DNA from: Novosphingobium sp. 28-62-57
Lineage (GTDB): Bacteria > Pseudomonadota > Alphaproteobacteria > Sphingomonadales > Sphingomonadaceae
Direction: 5' to 3'
Assembly: GCA_002256985.1 (NCBI GenBank)
Contig: NCGO01000017.1
Coordinates: 1-57,588, forward strand
DNA: 57,588 nucleotides
This document shows positions 28,296 through 37,010 of this stretch, piece after piece (within the stretch, counting starts at the first letter, position 1; the number at the start of each line of letters is the position of its first letter). The notes beneath the pieces were generated by a model that was not told the DNA's origin, searched no databases, and saw only the letters and a list, made by a program, of their open reading frames with translations. Made by a program: the position numbers and the translations under genes.

Positions 28296-31200
28296 GGTCC
28301 GACGGGCTGAAGCCTTCGAGGAGCCATCAGCCCCTGACTGCCTTTGCGGGCGGGATTCTTGGCGTCGGGATTGCAGGCAATAGCTTTGCTGCCGAATTTC
28401 ACGCACCAGATGACGAGACCATATTGCAGGCTGCGCCAGCAGGCAGGGTGCAGCAACTGCCCCTGCCCACCTTCGCCGCGCCGTTTGGCCATTGCGCGGA
28501 CACGACGGCAGAGGCAGGCCTGCCAGTCCCGGGATTTCCTGACCCGACATCTGCTGTCGCCCCAGATGCGGCAGAAACCGATCACAACTGCGCGGCAAAG
28601 GCTGCCGACGACACGTCAGCCCAGCTGGCACGCCTTGCGAGTCTGCCTGCAGCAAGCATTGTCGCTATCCACGGCGCGAGCCCAGAACAGGGCATAGTGC
28701 AAACTGCGTTCGCAGACCCGCCTCAGACCCCGAATTTTCAGAAGCCATCGGCTCTGGCTGAGAACCGAACACGTTTGTCTGTGCCGTGCGGGCAGGCCGT
28801 AACAGCCCGGTTTCCAGGGGCTATGCTTGCCCCGGCCTCTGCGCCAGCATCCTTTCGCAAACCGTCCCGCTTGCTTAGCGGCGCCTATGAACCGGCGGGC
28901 AGGAGCACGGGATTGGCCCTGATTACCGGGCTGGGAAAGCCCGCAGCTTTCGGCCTTGGCGGGGGCCGGGGCGGGAACGGGGGCAGTGGCCGTAGCGGGG
29001 GCGGGCGGGAGTTAGGCGCGCCGCTTTATGGCATCAGGGCCATGGCGGATCAGCGCCCCGGCACGGCTGCAGCATGGCGCGCGCACATCCCGTCACGCGC
29101 TGGCGAGATCAGCAGTAAAAACCGCCACCTCTGGCCCGGCAATCCGGCACTGGCCGTTGCGAGCCAAGGTCTCCCACAGAACGTTGAGGCGGAGCATAAG
29201 AGCGTCAATCGCCCGGCTTTGCCACCGTTGCCCAGCCCTTTTGCGGCCTATCGTGCACGATCTTCGGACCTTGCCCGGGCAATTGCGCAAACCAGCGCCG
29301 CAGTGAAGGCCAACGCCCTTGGCAAAGCCAAGCCCGGCGCAAATGCTGCAGCCCGCCCCCGCAAACCATTGCCCAAACCGGCATTCGGCATGATGCGGGA
29401 TGACGTCCTGACGACGGAAGCGGCCAGCCTGTCTTTGCCCGGCACTGGCCCTGATGTGGCACGGCTGGCTGCCGCCGAAAGTCCCAATGACAGTGCCGCC
29501 CTATCCAATCTCCCCGGCGCAGGCGCGAGCGCGCCGTTTTCCGTCGATGATGAGCTGATCATCGAATTCCGCACGGCGCAGGGCGAGATTTCCGAGACCA
29601 TCACCGCTTACGGCAACCGGGCCGAAACCTATCTGCCACTGGGCGAGATTGCGCGCCTGCTCGATGTGGCGATCATCGTCAGCGATGAAGGCCGATATGC
29701 ATCTGGCTGGGTGCTGGACGACAAGCAGATCATCACGCTCAACCTGCGCGCCGGAATGATGACGGTCGGCGGAATCGAAACACCCCTGAAGCGCGGTGAT
29801 GCGCACGCGATGGATGGGGAAATGTTCGTGCGCAGCGGCCTGTTTTCAGGGTTGATGCCGCTGGAGCTCAAGATTGACCTTCGGGCACAAACGGTGACGG
29901 CGCAGACCAAGCGGCCGTTCCCCTTCGAGGAGCGGGCTGCACGCGAGGCGGCGCGCGAAGGACTTGCTGCCAGAGGGGCACGGCAAGGTCCGACCCCCTA
30001 TCCGCCCGAGGCAACGCCCTACCGCGCGCTCGATGTGCCGATGGGAGAGCTTGAGGTGCGCGGTGTTTCCGATGTGGCTCGGGGCACACGCACCGAGGCC
30101 GATCTCAGGCTGGCGGGCGATTTTGCGTGGATGACCGGTCAACTCTATGTCTCTGCCAGCTCCCGCGACGGCGCAACGGCGGCGCGGGCCACGCTGGGGC
30201 GGCGTGATCCAGATGGCGGCTTGCTGGGTCCCTTGAAGGCCAGCGTCTTTGAAGTGGGCGATGTGACCACTGATGCCCTGGCCATCGGTCTGCGCGGTAT
30301 TGCCGGGCGCGGGCTGACAGTATCGAATCTGCCGATTGAACGCGCATCGGTATTTGACCGGATCGATTTGCGCGGGGAATTGCTGGCCGGTTGGGAAGCG
30401 GAACTCTATCGCAACAACACTCTGATCGGTTCGACCAGCGTTGCGGTCAACGGGCGCTACGAATTCCTGCAGATACCGGTCGAATTCGGCCTGAACGTGT
30501 TCAGAATCGCGCTCTATGGCCCGCAGGGTCAGCGCCGGGAAGTTGTGCAGCATTTCAGCGTGGGCGATGGCCGCCTGTCTGCAGGCGAATTGCGGTATAG
30601 CGTGTCGCTTGCCCAAAGGGACGTGAACCTGTTTGGCCTGACCGGCCCTGATTTCATCCCCAGTCTCGATTTCGGTCGGTGGCGCTCAACCGGACAAGTC
30701 TCTTATGGCGTGAACTCGGCGGTGACCGCGAACTTCGGGGCGGGCTGGCAGCAGGGCGATGATGGGACGCGCTGGCTGGCCACGGCCGGTTTGCGCGCAG
30801 GGCTTGGCAGGCTGGCCGGCCAGGTCAACATCGCCACCAACGATGCCAAAGGCATGGCGTTTGACGCGCGACTGGCGGCAAAGACGTTTGGCGTTTCGTG
30901 GACAGCCCTCCATGCCGAATACAAAGGGCGCTTTGCCGATGAATTGCGCACTTTCTCGGTTGAACCGGTGCGGCGGGCAAGCGAGGCCGATCTTACGGCA
31001 AACCTGCGGTTGGGAAGTGGCGATAAGGCCCTGTCCGTGCCGCTTGCAGCACGGTTTCGCCGGATCGAGTTTGCTGACCGCCGCATCCAGACAGATGCCT
31101 CGCTGCGAGCCTCGACCGTGTACAAGCAGATGTTGTTTTCCAACACGCTGACGCTGTTCCGCACCGACACGCCCGGGTTCGGCAAGGATAGCCAAGTGAC

Positions 31201-32122
31201 GGGTTCGTTCGATCTGTCCACGCTTTCAAGTGGACGCACACGCTATCGGGCCGCGATTGACTATAGGTTGACTCCCGGCCGCAAAGTGACCCGGGCCGCT
31301 GCCGAAATCGACCGGACGTTTGGCCCGGACACACTGGTCAAGGCATCGGTCGGCAGGCTCTTCGAGACCGGTGAGACCGCTTTGGGGGCATCGGCCGTAC
31401 ACAGGCTGGGGCCGCTGGCATTGGCGCTGGATGCCAATATGATCTTGCCCCGCAAGGAACACTCGGTCGTGCTGCGGGTCGGGTTCAGTTTTGGGCGCAA
31501 CCCGGTTTCGCGCGGATTTTTCCTTGCACAGCCCGGGCTTACCGCAGGCGGAGCGGTGGCGGTAAAGGCCTTTGCTGACGGCAACGGCAACCGAGTGCAT
31601 GACCCGGATGAGGCCCTGATCGAAGGGGTGGAGATCGATACCGGCGCGCAGGTTGCGCGCACAGGGCCAGGCGGTGTTGCCCTGCTTGGGCAGTTGGGCA
31701 ATGCCACGCGGTCCTTCGTGCGCATGAATGCCGAGACTTTGCCCGATATCGCCATGGCGCCGGATCGCGCGGGCTTTGCGATCAAGCCAAGGCCGGGCCG
31801 GATTCACGTAAGCCAGTTTGCCGTGGACATGCTGGGCGAGATTGAAGGGACCGCCGCGTTTGGGCAGGATCGGCGCGGCGTCTCCGGGCTCGCTCTGGTC
31901 CTGCTCAATGCCGAGGGCACACAGGTGGCCCGAGCACGCACGGGCGCAGGCGGGACATTTCTGTTCGAACAGGTCCGCCCCGGACGCTACCGGCTGGAGA
32001 TCGAAGCGAACCAGGCCAAGCGGCTGGGCCTTGCCGCAGGCAAGATCGAGCCGATCGTCATCGATGCAGCGCACCCGATCGTGCGCGTGACTTTGCCGGT
32101 ATCAAAGCTGCAAAATCCGTGA
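28292..32122 (+). CDS. Usher-like outer-membrane protein with long N-terminal extension
   Basis: At 1276 residues this is about 1.5 times a normal usher. After a signal peptide (ILGVGIAGNSFAAE), residues 30 to about 415 are low-complexity, Ala/Pro-rich, with a Gly run near 230-240 (GGGRGGNGGSGRSGGG). From about 415 (DDELIIEFRTAQGEI) a folded domain begins, followed by a beta-strand-rich usher body including YGPQGQRREVVQHFSVGDG near residue 740. The C-terminal part has a Ca-loop-like DGNGNRVHDPDEA (near 1094) and a carboxypeptidase-regulatory-like beta domain. It should secrete and assemble the DUF4402 subunits. Translation is coupled to the chaperone through GTGA. Confidence 0.8.
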   Translation: MRSDGLKPSRSHQPLTAFAGGILGVGIAGNSFAAEFHAPDDETILQAAPAGRVQQLPLPTFAAPFGHCADTTAEAGLPVPGFPDPTSAVAPDAAETDHNCAAKAADDTSAQLARLASLPAASIVAIHGASPEQGIVQTAFADPPQTPNFQKPSALAENRTRLSVPCGQAVTARFPGAMLAPASAPASFRKPSRLLSGAYEPAGRSTGLALITGLGKPAAFGLGGGRGGNGGSGRSGGGRELGAPLYGIRAMADQRPGTAAAWRAHIPSRAGEISSKNRHLWPGNPALAVASQGLPQNVEAEHKSVNRPALPPLPSPFAAYRARSSDLARAIAQTSAAVKANALGKAKPGANAAARPRKPLPKPAFGMMRDDVLTTEAASLSLPGTGPDVARLAAAESPNDSAALSNLPGAGASAPFSVDDELIIEFRTAQGEISETITAYGNRAETYLPLGEIARLLDVAIIVSDEGRYASGWVLDDKQIITLNLRAGMMTVGGIETPLKRGDAHAMDGEMFVRSGLFSGLMPLELKIDLRAQTVTAQTKRPFPFEERAAREAAREGLAARGARQGPTPYPPEATPYRALDVPMGELEVRGVSDVARGTRTEADLRLAGDFAWMTGQLYVSASSRDGATAARATLGRRDPDGGLLGPLKASVFEVGDVTTDALAIGLRGIAGRGLTVSNLPIERASVFDRIDLRGELLAGWEAELYRNNTLIGSTSVAVNGRYEFLQIPVEFGLNVFRIALYGPQGQRREVVQHFSVGDGRLSAGELRYSVSLAQRDVNLFGLTGPDFIPSLDFGRWRSTGQVSYGVNSAVTANFGAGWQQGDDGTRWLATAGLRAGLGRLAGQVNIATNDAKGMAFDARLAAKTFGVSWTALHAEYKGRFADELRTFSVEPVRRASEADLTANLRLGSGDKALSVPLAARFRRIEFADRRIQTDASLRASTVYKQMLFSNTLTLFRTDTPGFGKDSQVTGSFDLSTLSSGRTRYRAAIDYRLTPGRKVTRAAAEIDRTFGPDTLVKASVGRLFETGETALGASAVHRLGPLALALDANMILPRKEHSVVLRVGFSFGRNPVSRGFFLAQPGLTAGGAVAVKAFADGNGNRVHDPDEALIEGVEIDTGAQVARTGPGGVALLGQLGNATRSFVRMNAETLPDIAMAPDRAGFAIKPRPGRIHVSQFAVDMLGEIEGTAAFGQDRRGVSGLALVLLNAEGTQVARARTGAGGTFLFEQVRPGRYRLEIEANQAKRLGLAAGKIEPIVIDAAHPIVRVTLPVSKLQNP

Positions 32123-32197
32123 GCCATGCCATATCAGGCAGTATGGGCGGTGTTATCTTGCTCTGGGCAGATCGACGATACGAAAGAGGAATAGGTC

Positions 32198-32884
32198 ATG
32201 ACCGACGTTGCATTGTTTTATGCACCCGGCAGCTGCGCGCGCGTGCCATTGATCGCGCTGGAGGAAGCAGGCTGCCCATATGACCTGCGGCTGATCGCGT
32301 TTGCCGCAGGGGAACACAAGGCGCCCGGTTTCCTTGCCATCAACCCCAAGGGCAAGGTGCCTGCTCTGGTATTCGGCGATACCGTAGTGACCGAAAACGT
32401 GGCGATACTGACGTTTCTTGGCCGCAAATTCCCCGAAGCAGGCCTGTTTCCCGATCCTGCAGGCGGCGTTTCGGACATTGAATGCCTGTCCGACCTCAGC
32501 TTTGTCGCCTCAACCCTGCACCCGATCGTCACGCGAATCCGCATGGCCCCCTTCTTTGCCGGGCCTGCTGCAGCGCAAGCGGTGTGGGATGCCGGAGCCA
32601 CGGCCATGGACCCGTTCTTTGCCCTGATCGACAATCGTCTGGCCGAGCGCCGGTGGTGGTATGGCGATCAATGGGCAGTCATCGATGGCTATCTGAACTG
32701 GGTGTTCTTCCGGGTGGCAGGGGCGGGGTACGATACGTCACGCTTTCCAGCATTTGCGGCCCATGCGCAGGCCTGCGCACAACGGCCCTCAATTCAGCGC
32801 GCGCTTGGCATAGAACGCGCGCAAGAGGAGGTTCTTGCCGCGCGCGGCCTGCTGTTCGTGCCCCCTTCCCCGCCCTTTGCCTGA
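32198..32884 (+). CDS. Glutathione S-transferase family protein
   Basis: The 228-residue cytosolic GST has a thioredoxin-fold N-terminal domain (LFYAPGSCARVPLIALEEAG, INPKGKVPALVFGD with the cis-Pro, VTENVAILTFLG with the Glu that binds glutathione) and a helical C-terminal domain. The PGSCAR loop resembles beta-class bacterial GSTs. The substrate is unknown. A ribosome site AGAGGAA precedes the ATG. It follows the usher gene by 75 bp and is probably a separate unit. Confidence 0.9.
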   Translation: MTDVALFYAPGSCARVPLIALEEAGCPYDLRLIAFAAGEHKAPGFLAINPKGKVPALVFGDTVVTENVAILTFLGRKFPEAGLFPDPAGGVSDIECLSDLSFVASTLHPIVTRIRMAPFFAGPAAAQAVWDAGATAMDPFFALIDNRLAERRWWYGDQWAVIDGYLNWVFFRVAGAGYDTSRFPAFAAHAQACAQRPSIQRALGIERAQEEVLAARGLLFVPPSPPFA

Positions 32885-32972
32885 TCGCCACACAGCCATT
32901 GCGGCGATCCTGTTTGATGGCAAAGAGTTCTGCATATTCGATCACCTGTTTGCCGATAGGAGCCGCTTGGCC

Positions 32973-33797
32973 ATGTCCGAAATGCCCCCCGCCAATCCCG
33001 CACCGTTTCTACAGGTCGAACGTGATGGCGCGATCATCATCGCCACGCTGAACCGGCCCGATGACCGCAACGCCATTTCCGAGACCGCGCATAGCGAGGA
33101 AATTGCCGCGCTCTGCGCACAGATCACGCGCGACCATACTGTGCGTGCGCTGGTGCTGACCGGTGCGGGCAAGGCTTTTTGTGCGGGCGGGAACATCAAG
33201 CACATGCTGGAAAAGAGCGGCATGTTCGGTGGATCGCCATTTGCCATCCGCAACCAGTATCGCACCGGCATCCAGCTGATCCCGACCGCGCTCTATGATC
33301 TCGAAGTGCCCGTGGTGGCCGCCATCAATGGCCCGGCCATCGGCGCAGGGCTCGACCTTGCCTGCATGGCCGACATCCGCGTCGCGTCTGAAAAGGCGCT
33401 CTTTGCCGAGAGTTTCGTCAAGCTGGGTCTGGTGCCCGGTGATGGCGGCGCATGGCTGCTGCCGCGCGTGATCGGCATGGCCCGCGCCAGCCTGATGACG
33501 CTGACCGGCGATACCATCGATGCTGCCAAGGCGCTGGAATATGGGCTGGTCAGCGAAGTTTTGCCGCCAGAGCAAGTGCTGCCCCGCGCGATAGCAATCG
33601 CGCGTTCAATCGCCGCCAATCCCGGCCACGCCACCCGCATGGCCAAGCGGCTGCTGCGCGAAGGGCAGGACATGAAGCTTGCCCCGCTGCTGGAACTTTC
33701 AGCCGCCTATCAGGCACTGGCGCACCACACGCACGATCATCACGAGGCGGTGAGCGCCTTCTTTGAAAAGCGCGCTGCGGATTTGCACGACCAATGA
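32973..33797 (+). CDS. Enoyl-CoA hydratase/isomerase (crotonase family)
   Basis: The 274-residue crotonase-fold protein has the oxyanion-hole segments AFCAGGNIKHML and NGPAIGAGLDLACMADIR, and FVKLGLVPGDGGAWLLPR. The second catalytic Glu of hydratases appears to be Asp here (GLVPGDGG), so the exact reaction (hydration, isomerisation, hydrolysis) is open. The ATG at 32973 has a TAGGAG ribosome site. An earlier frame overlaps the GST gene. It probably acts in fatty acid or CoA-ester catabolism. Confidence 0.9.
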   Translation: MSEMPPANPAPFLQVERDGAIIIATLNRPDDRNAISETAHSEEIAALCAQITRDHTVRALVLTGAGKAFCAGGNIKHMLEKSGMFGGSPFAIRNQYRTGIQLIPTALYDLEVPVVAAINGPAIGAGLDLACMADIRVASEKALFAESFVKLGLVPGDGGAWLLPRVIGMARASLMTLTGDTIDAAKALEYGLVSEVLPPEQVLPRAIAIARSIAANPGHATRMAKRLLREGQDMKLAPLLELSAAYQALAHHTHDHHEAVSAFFEKRAADLHDQ

Positions 33798-33886
33798 CGC
33801 GATCCCGGTCTGTGCGACAACGGTAACTGCAATGCGCGCTTAATGTGAGGCGGGGCTCTGCCCTTGTAGCACCGGGAGAAAGACGG

Positions 33887-34915
33887 TCAGCCCTGGTTGC
33901 ACTTGGCCAGAAGCGTATCGGTCAATGTTTCCAGCGGCAGTCCGGCATCGGCTGCCCCTGCCGTCAACGCGGCCGAGGGCGCTTCCCCTACCGTGGCAGT
34001 GGAGGGATCCTGCACAAGCGTTTGGCAGCCGGCATCGCGCATCAGTTTCAGCCCGCGCGCGCCATCGCTGCCGGTGCCAGACAGCACCGCCCCGACGGCG
34101 GGGACTGCAGCGCGCGCCAGAGTGGCGAACAGCAACGTGGCCGAGGGGCGTGCGCCTTCTACCGGATCACGCTCAACCAGCCGTAGCCGGTGCGGATCAC
34201 CCGCTTCGAAACAGACATGTCGTTCAGGGTCATAGGCAATGTGAATGGTGCCCTGCACCAGCGTTGCACCATCCTTGGCCGCAACCACCTTGCATTCCAG
34301 ATCGCGGTCAAGCTTGGCAATAAAGCTCTCCACCAGCGCCGGTTCTGCCTGCAAGGCGACGACAGTGGGCGGGCAATTGGCAGGATAGGCTGAAAACAGT
34401 TCAGTCAGCGCATCAATCCCGCCCATCGAGGCGCTCAACGCAACAACATGGCCATTCCAAGCAAAGGTGGCGACGGTTTCCTTTTGCACGACCTTGCGGC
34501 GGCTATCGCGGACGTTGGAATTGGCGGCGGCCAGCACGATCTTGCCCAGTTTGCCCACGGTCTTGGCGAATTGCTCGGGCGTTGCCTTCAGCGGCTTGGG
34601 AAAACATTCCACCGCACCAAGCTCAAAGGCCTTGAGCGAGGTTTCAGCCCCGCTCTGCGTCAAGCTGGAGAGCATGACCACCGGCATCGGGCGCTCTTCC
34701 ATGATCTCGGCCAGGAATTCGATGCCGCTCATGCCCGGCATTTCCACATCGAGGGTCAGCACGTTGGGCCGCAACTGGGTGATCAGGTCGCGGGCATCGG
34801 CGGCATCGCGTGCCGTGCCGACCACCGTCACGCCCTTGGACTGATCGAGAATGTCGGAAAACAGCGCGCGCATAGCGGCGGAATCATCGACTACAAGAAC
34901 GCGGGCATCATGCAT
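33887..34915 (-). CDS. CheB-like protein lacking the catalytic histidine
   Basis: The 342-residue protein has an intact receiver (VVDDSAAMR, D56 in TLDVEMPG, K107 in FPKPL) joined to a methylesterase-like domain. Active CheB uses Ser-His-Asp. Here S163 (LSASMGG) and D284 (SGTGSDGA) are present, but the QHM/QHV motif is LQAEP, with A190 in place of His. Other conserved patches are altered as well (STATVGEAPSAA instead of ASCxVFGMPxAA). It is probably not a normal methylesterase and may be a regulator or decoy. It is divergent from the chemotaxis operon, across 370 bp that hold a palindrome. Confidence 0.85.
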   Translation of the reverse strand: MHDARVLVVDDSAAMRALFSDILDQSKGVTVVGTARDAADARDLITQLRPNVLTLDVEMPGMSGIEFLAEIMEERPMPVVMLSSLTQSGAETSLKAFELGAVECFPKPLKATPEQFAKTVGKLGKIVLAAANSNVRDSRRKVVQKETVATFAWNGHVVALSASMGGIDALTELFSAYPANCPPTVVALQAEPALVESFIAKLDRDLECKVVAAKDGATLVQGTIHIAYDPERHVCFEAGDPHRLRLVERDPVEGARPSATLLFATLARAAVPAVGAVLSGTGSDGARGLKLMRDAGCQTLVQDPSTATVGEAPSAALTAGAADAGLPLETLTDTLLAKCNQG

Positions 34916-34953
34916 GGCTGGATACTCATTTGGTGAAACGACCGTTTCCCAAC

Positions 34954-34968
34954 CAGTAACGGTTACTG
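34954..34968. promoter_or_regulatory. 15-bp palindrome CAGTAACGGTTACTG
   Basis: Perfect dyad with a central G, 39-53 bp upstream of the CheB-like gene and about 320 bp upstream of mcp. Its size and position suit a dimeric transcription factor. Confidence 0.55.
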
Positions 34969-35193
34969 TTCAAGCAGGCCCTGCCTTCCCCCTCCGTGTG
35001 TTCCCCTAGTGCCGCCTTAGCCGCCTGTTTCCCGAGCTGGGCTAACTAAGGCTCAAGACACACGCCAATTCGGGCCGGAACGGGGAAATCATGAAAAAAT
35101 TCTGTCGCTCGCAATTCGGCGCCACCGGGGCTTTTCCAAGCTCCAGCACGGTCGCGCTGACACAGGCGTGTGAAGCAAACAGGATCGTGGCCC

Positions 35194-35241
35194 GAAATTC
35201 TGGCTGAAATCCTGCCTGAAATTCTGCCTGAGATTCTGGCC
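35194..35241 (+). repeat. Four 12-bp tandem repeats
   Basis: Units are GAAATTCTGGCT, GAAATCCTGCCT, GAAATTCTGCCT and GAGATTCTGGCC. In the frame of the downstream mcp gene they read EILA-EILP-EILP-EILA. They fall between the alternative starts GTG 35170 and ATG 35287. Confidence 0.9.
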
Positions 35242-35286
35242 GCCCAGGCCGCATTCAAAATTCGTGCACAAATAAAGGTGCTGGTG

Positions 35287-36729
35287 ATGCTGACATGGTT
35301 TGAGAAGGTTGCCCCCATTCGCCTGAAGTTCAAGGTGTTGCTGGGTGTACACGGCGTGCTTGCCGGAATTGGTGTGATTACCACTCTGGCAGCCGGGGCG
35401 GGTCCGGTTTTGACAGGCTTGGCCGTGCTGGCATGGGTGGCGACCTTGCTCACCGTGGTCGAAGCTTCGCGGCGCATCTGCAACCCCTATGTGACCACAA
35501 TAGCCCAAATGGAAGCGCTGGCGGCGGGCGACACGTCCACTCCCTTTGCCCATGCCGAGCACCGCGATTGCGTGGGCCGGATGATCGCGGCCATGGCAAC
35601 CGTCCGCGATGCTGCGCTGGCAGCGGAGCAGGCCCGCGACGGGCAGAATGTGATCACGAGCAAGCTCGGCGCTGCACTGGCCAAGCTGGCCAATGGTGAT
35701 CTGAATTGCGGCATCAACGAGCCCTTCCACACCCATGATGAGCTGCGGCAAAGCTTCAACAATGCGGTCAATGCGCTGCGCGAGACGATGACCGCCATCG
35801 GCGAGGCTGCGGCCAGTGTCTCGACCGGCGCAAATGAAATCCGTTCCGCCTCAGATGATCTGGCAGTGCGCAACGAACAGCAGGCGGCAAACCTTGAAGA
35901 AACCGCAGCTGCCATGAATCAGGTGACCACCAGCGTGAAGAACACTGCCGCCAATGCCGGCGAAGTGCGCCAGGCGATGGATGACGCGCACCGGCAGGCC
36001 AGCGAAGGCGGGCTGGTGGTCAAGCAAGCGACCGAGGCCATGGCCGCGATCGAGCAATCCGCCCAGCAGATTTCACAGATCATCAGCGTGATCGACGGGA
36101 TTGCCTTCCAGACGAACCTGCTCGCGCTCAACGCCGGGGTTGAAGCTGCGCGCGCAGGCGATGCGGGCAAGGGCTTTGCCGTGGTTGCCAATGAGGTGCG
36201 CGCGCTGGCGCAGCGCAGCGCAGATGCGGCGCGCGATATCAAGGATCTGATCACCACCAGCACCACGCAAGTGGCCAGCGGAGTAGAACTGGTGGGCCAG
36301 ACCGGCAACTTGCTGGAACGGATCGTGGGCAGTGTGGGCGAAATCAACGAACTGGTCCGCGGCATTGCCGATTCAGCCGCTGCGCAGGCCGAAAACCTCC
36401 AGCAGGTTAACGCCGCTGTGGGCGAAATGGACCGGATGACCCAGCAGAACGCGGCAATGGTCGAACAGTCCACTGCGGCGGCGCGCGGGCTGGCCAATGA
36501 GGCTGGCACCGTTTCGCGGCTGGTCACGCAGTTTGAGGTTGGCAAAGCGGGTTCGCTGAAGGCTCCGGCGCGTCCAGAGCCGATTATCAAGAAGGCGAGC
36601 CTGCCCAGCGCACCGCGCGCAATGCCCCCGCTCAAAGCAGCGCCGATGCCGCAAGTGCAGAGCAATCTGGCGGTCCAGGGCAATCTGGCGGTCAAAACAG
36701 ACGTTGCGGAAGACTGGAGCGAGTTCTGA
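35287..36729 (+). CDS. Methyl-accepting chemotaxis protein with C-terminal CheR/CheB tether
   Basis: The product of about 480 residues has two membrane helices near the N-terminus (VLLGVHGVLAGIGVITTLA and LAVLAWVATLLTVV) separated by only about nine residues, so there is no periplasmic ligand-binding domain. A HAMP-like region and a long coiled coil follow, with the signalling tip VIDGIAFQTNLLALNAGVEA. The C-terminus DWSEF resembles the NWETF-type pentapeptide that recruits CheR/CheB. The ATG at 35287 has an AAAGGTG ribosome site; a GTG at 35170 would add 39 residues including EILP repeats. It is first of nine genes. Confidence 0.93.
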   Translation: MLTWFEKVAPIRLKFKVLLGVHGVLAGIGVITTLAAGAGPVLTGLAVLAWVATLLTVVEASRRICNPYVTTIAQMEALAAGDTSTPFAHAEHRDCVGRMIAAMATVRDAALAAEQARDGQNVITSKLGAALAKLANGDLNCGINEPFHTHDELRQSFNNAVNALRETMTAIGEAAASVSTGANEIRSASDDLAVRNEQQAANLEETAAAMNQVTTSVKNTAANAGEVRQAMDDAHRQASEGGLVVKQATEAMAAIEQSAQQISQIISVIDGIAFQTNLLALNAGVEAARAGDAGKGFAVVANEVRALAQRSADAARDIKDLITTSTTQVASGVELVGQTGNLLERIVGSVGEINELVRGIADSAAAQAENLQQVNAAVGEMDRMTQQNAAMVEQSTAAARGLANEAGTVSRLVTQFEVGKAGSLKAPARPEPIIKKASLPSAPRAMPPLKAAPMPQVQSNLAVQGNLAVKTDVAEDWSEF

Positions 36730-36752
36730 CTCGCGTGATGGAGACCAAGACC

Positions 36753-37010
36753 ATGCCCACTATCACCCTGCCAGCCCGATGCGACCGCGCTGCTACCACC
36801 GCTTTGCTGCCCGAATTTGTGGCCGCCATGGGCAACGAGGACCTGGAGATTGACGCCAGCCAGACCACGCTGGTGGGCTATGCCATGCTGCAATTGCTGG
36901 CGAGCGCGAAGAACAGCTTTGCGCGGCTGCGCATCACCCCATCCGAAGCCTTGCGCGATGCCGCGCAGCTGACGGGCCTGGAAATTCACCTGTTTGATGA
37001 GGTGGCATGA
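36753..37010 (+). CDS. STAS-domain protein of the chemotaxis operon
   Basis: The 85-residue single-domain STAS protein resembles MlaB/anti-sigma-antagonist folds (LEIDASQTTLVGYAMLQLL). In phospho-regulated SpoIIAA types a Ser follows Asp in the DSSG loop; here that loop is VGYAM, so phosphorylation at this point is unlikely. The start at 36753 (MPTITLPARC) has a GGAG ribosome site; an in-frame GTG/ATG lies 15-18 bp upstream. It overlaps cheA in ATGA. STAS genes in this place are common in alphaproteobacterial che clusters, but the role is unclear. Confidence 0.85.
   Translation: MPTITLPARCDRAATTALLPEFVAAMGNEDLEIDASQTTLVGYAMLQLLASAKNSFARLRITPSEALRDAAQLTGLEIHLFDEVA

Larger units (their letters stand above)
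34916..35286. promoter_or_regulatory. Divergent intergenic region of the chemotaxis cluster
   Basis: This 371-bp stretch separates the CheB-like gene from the mcp start used here. It contains the 15-bp perfect palindrome CAGTAAC-G-GTTACTG at 34954-34968, a likely operator. A short frame at 35091-35207 with a GGGG ribosome site encodes 38 residues (start MKKFCRSQFGATG). Four 12-bp repeats lie at 35194-35241. If the mcp starts at GTG 35170, the repeats are coding. Confidence 0.5.
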
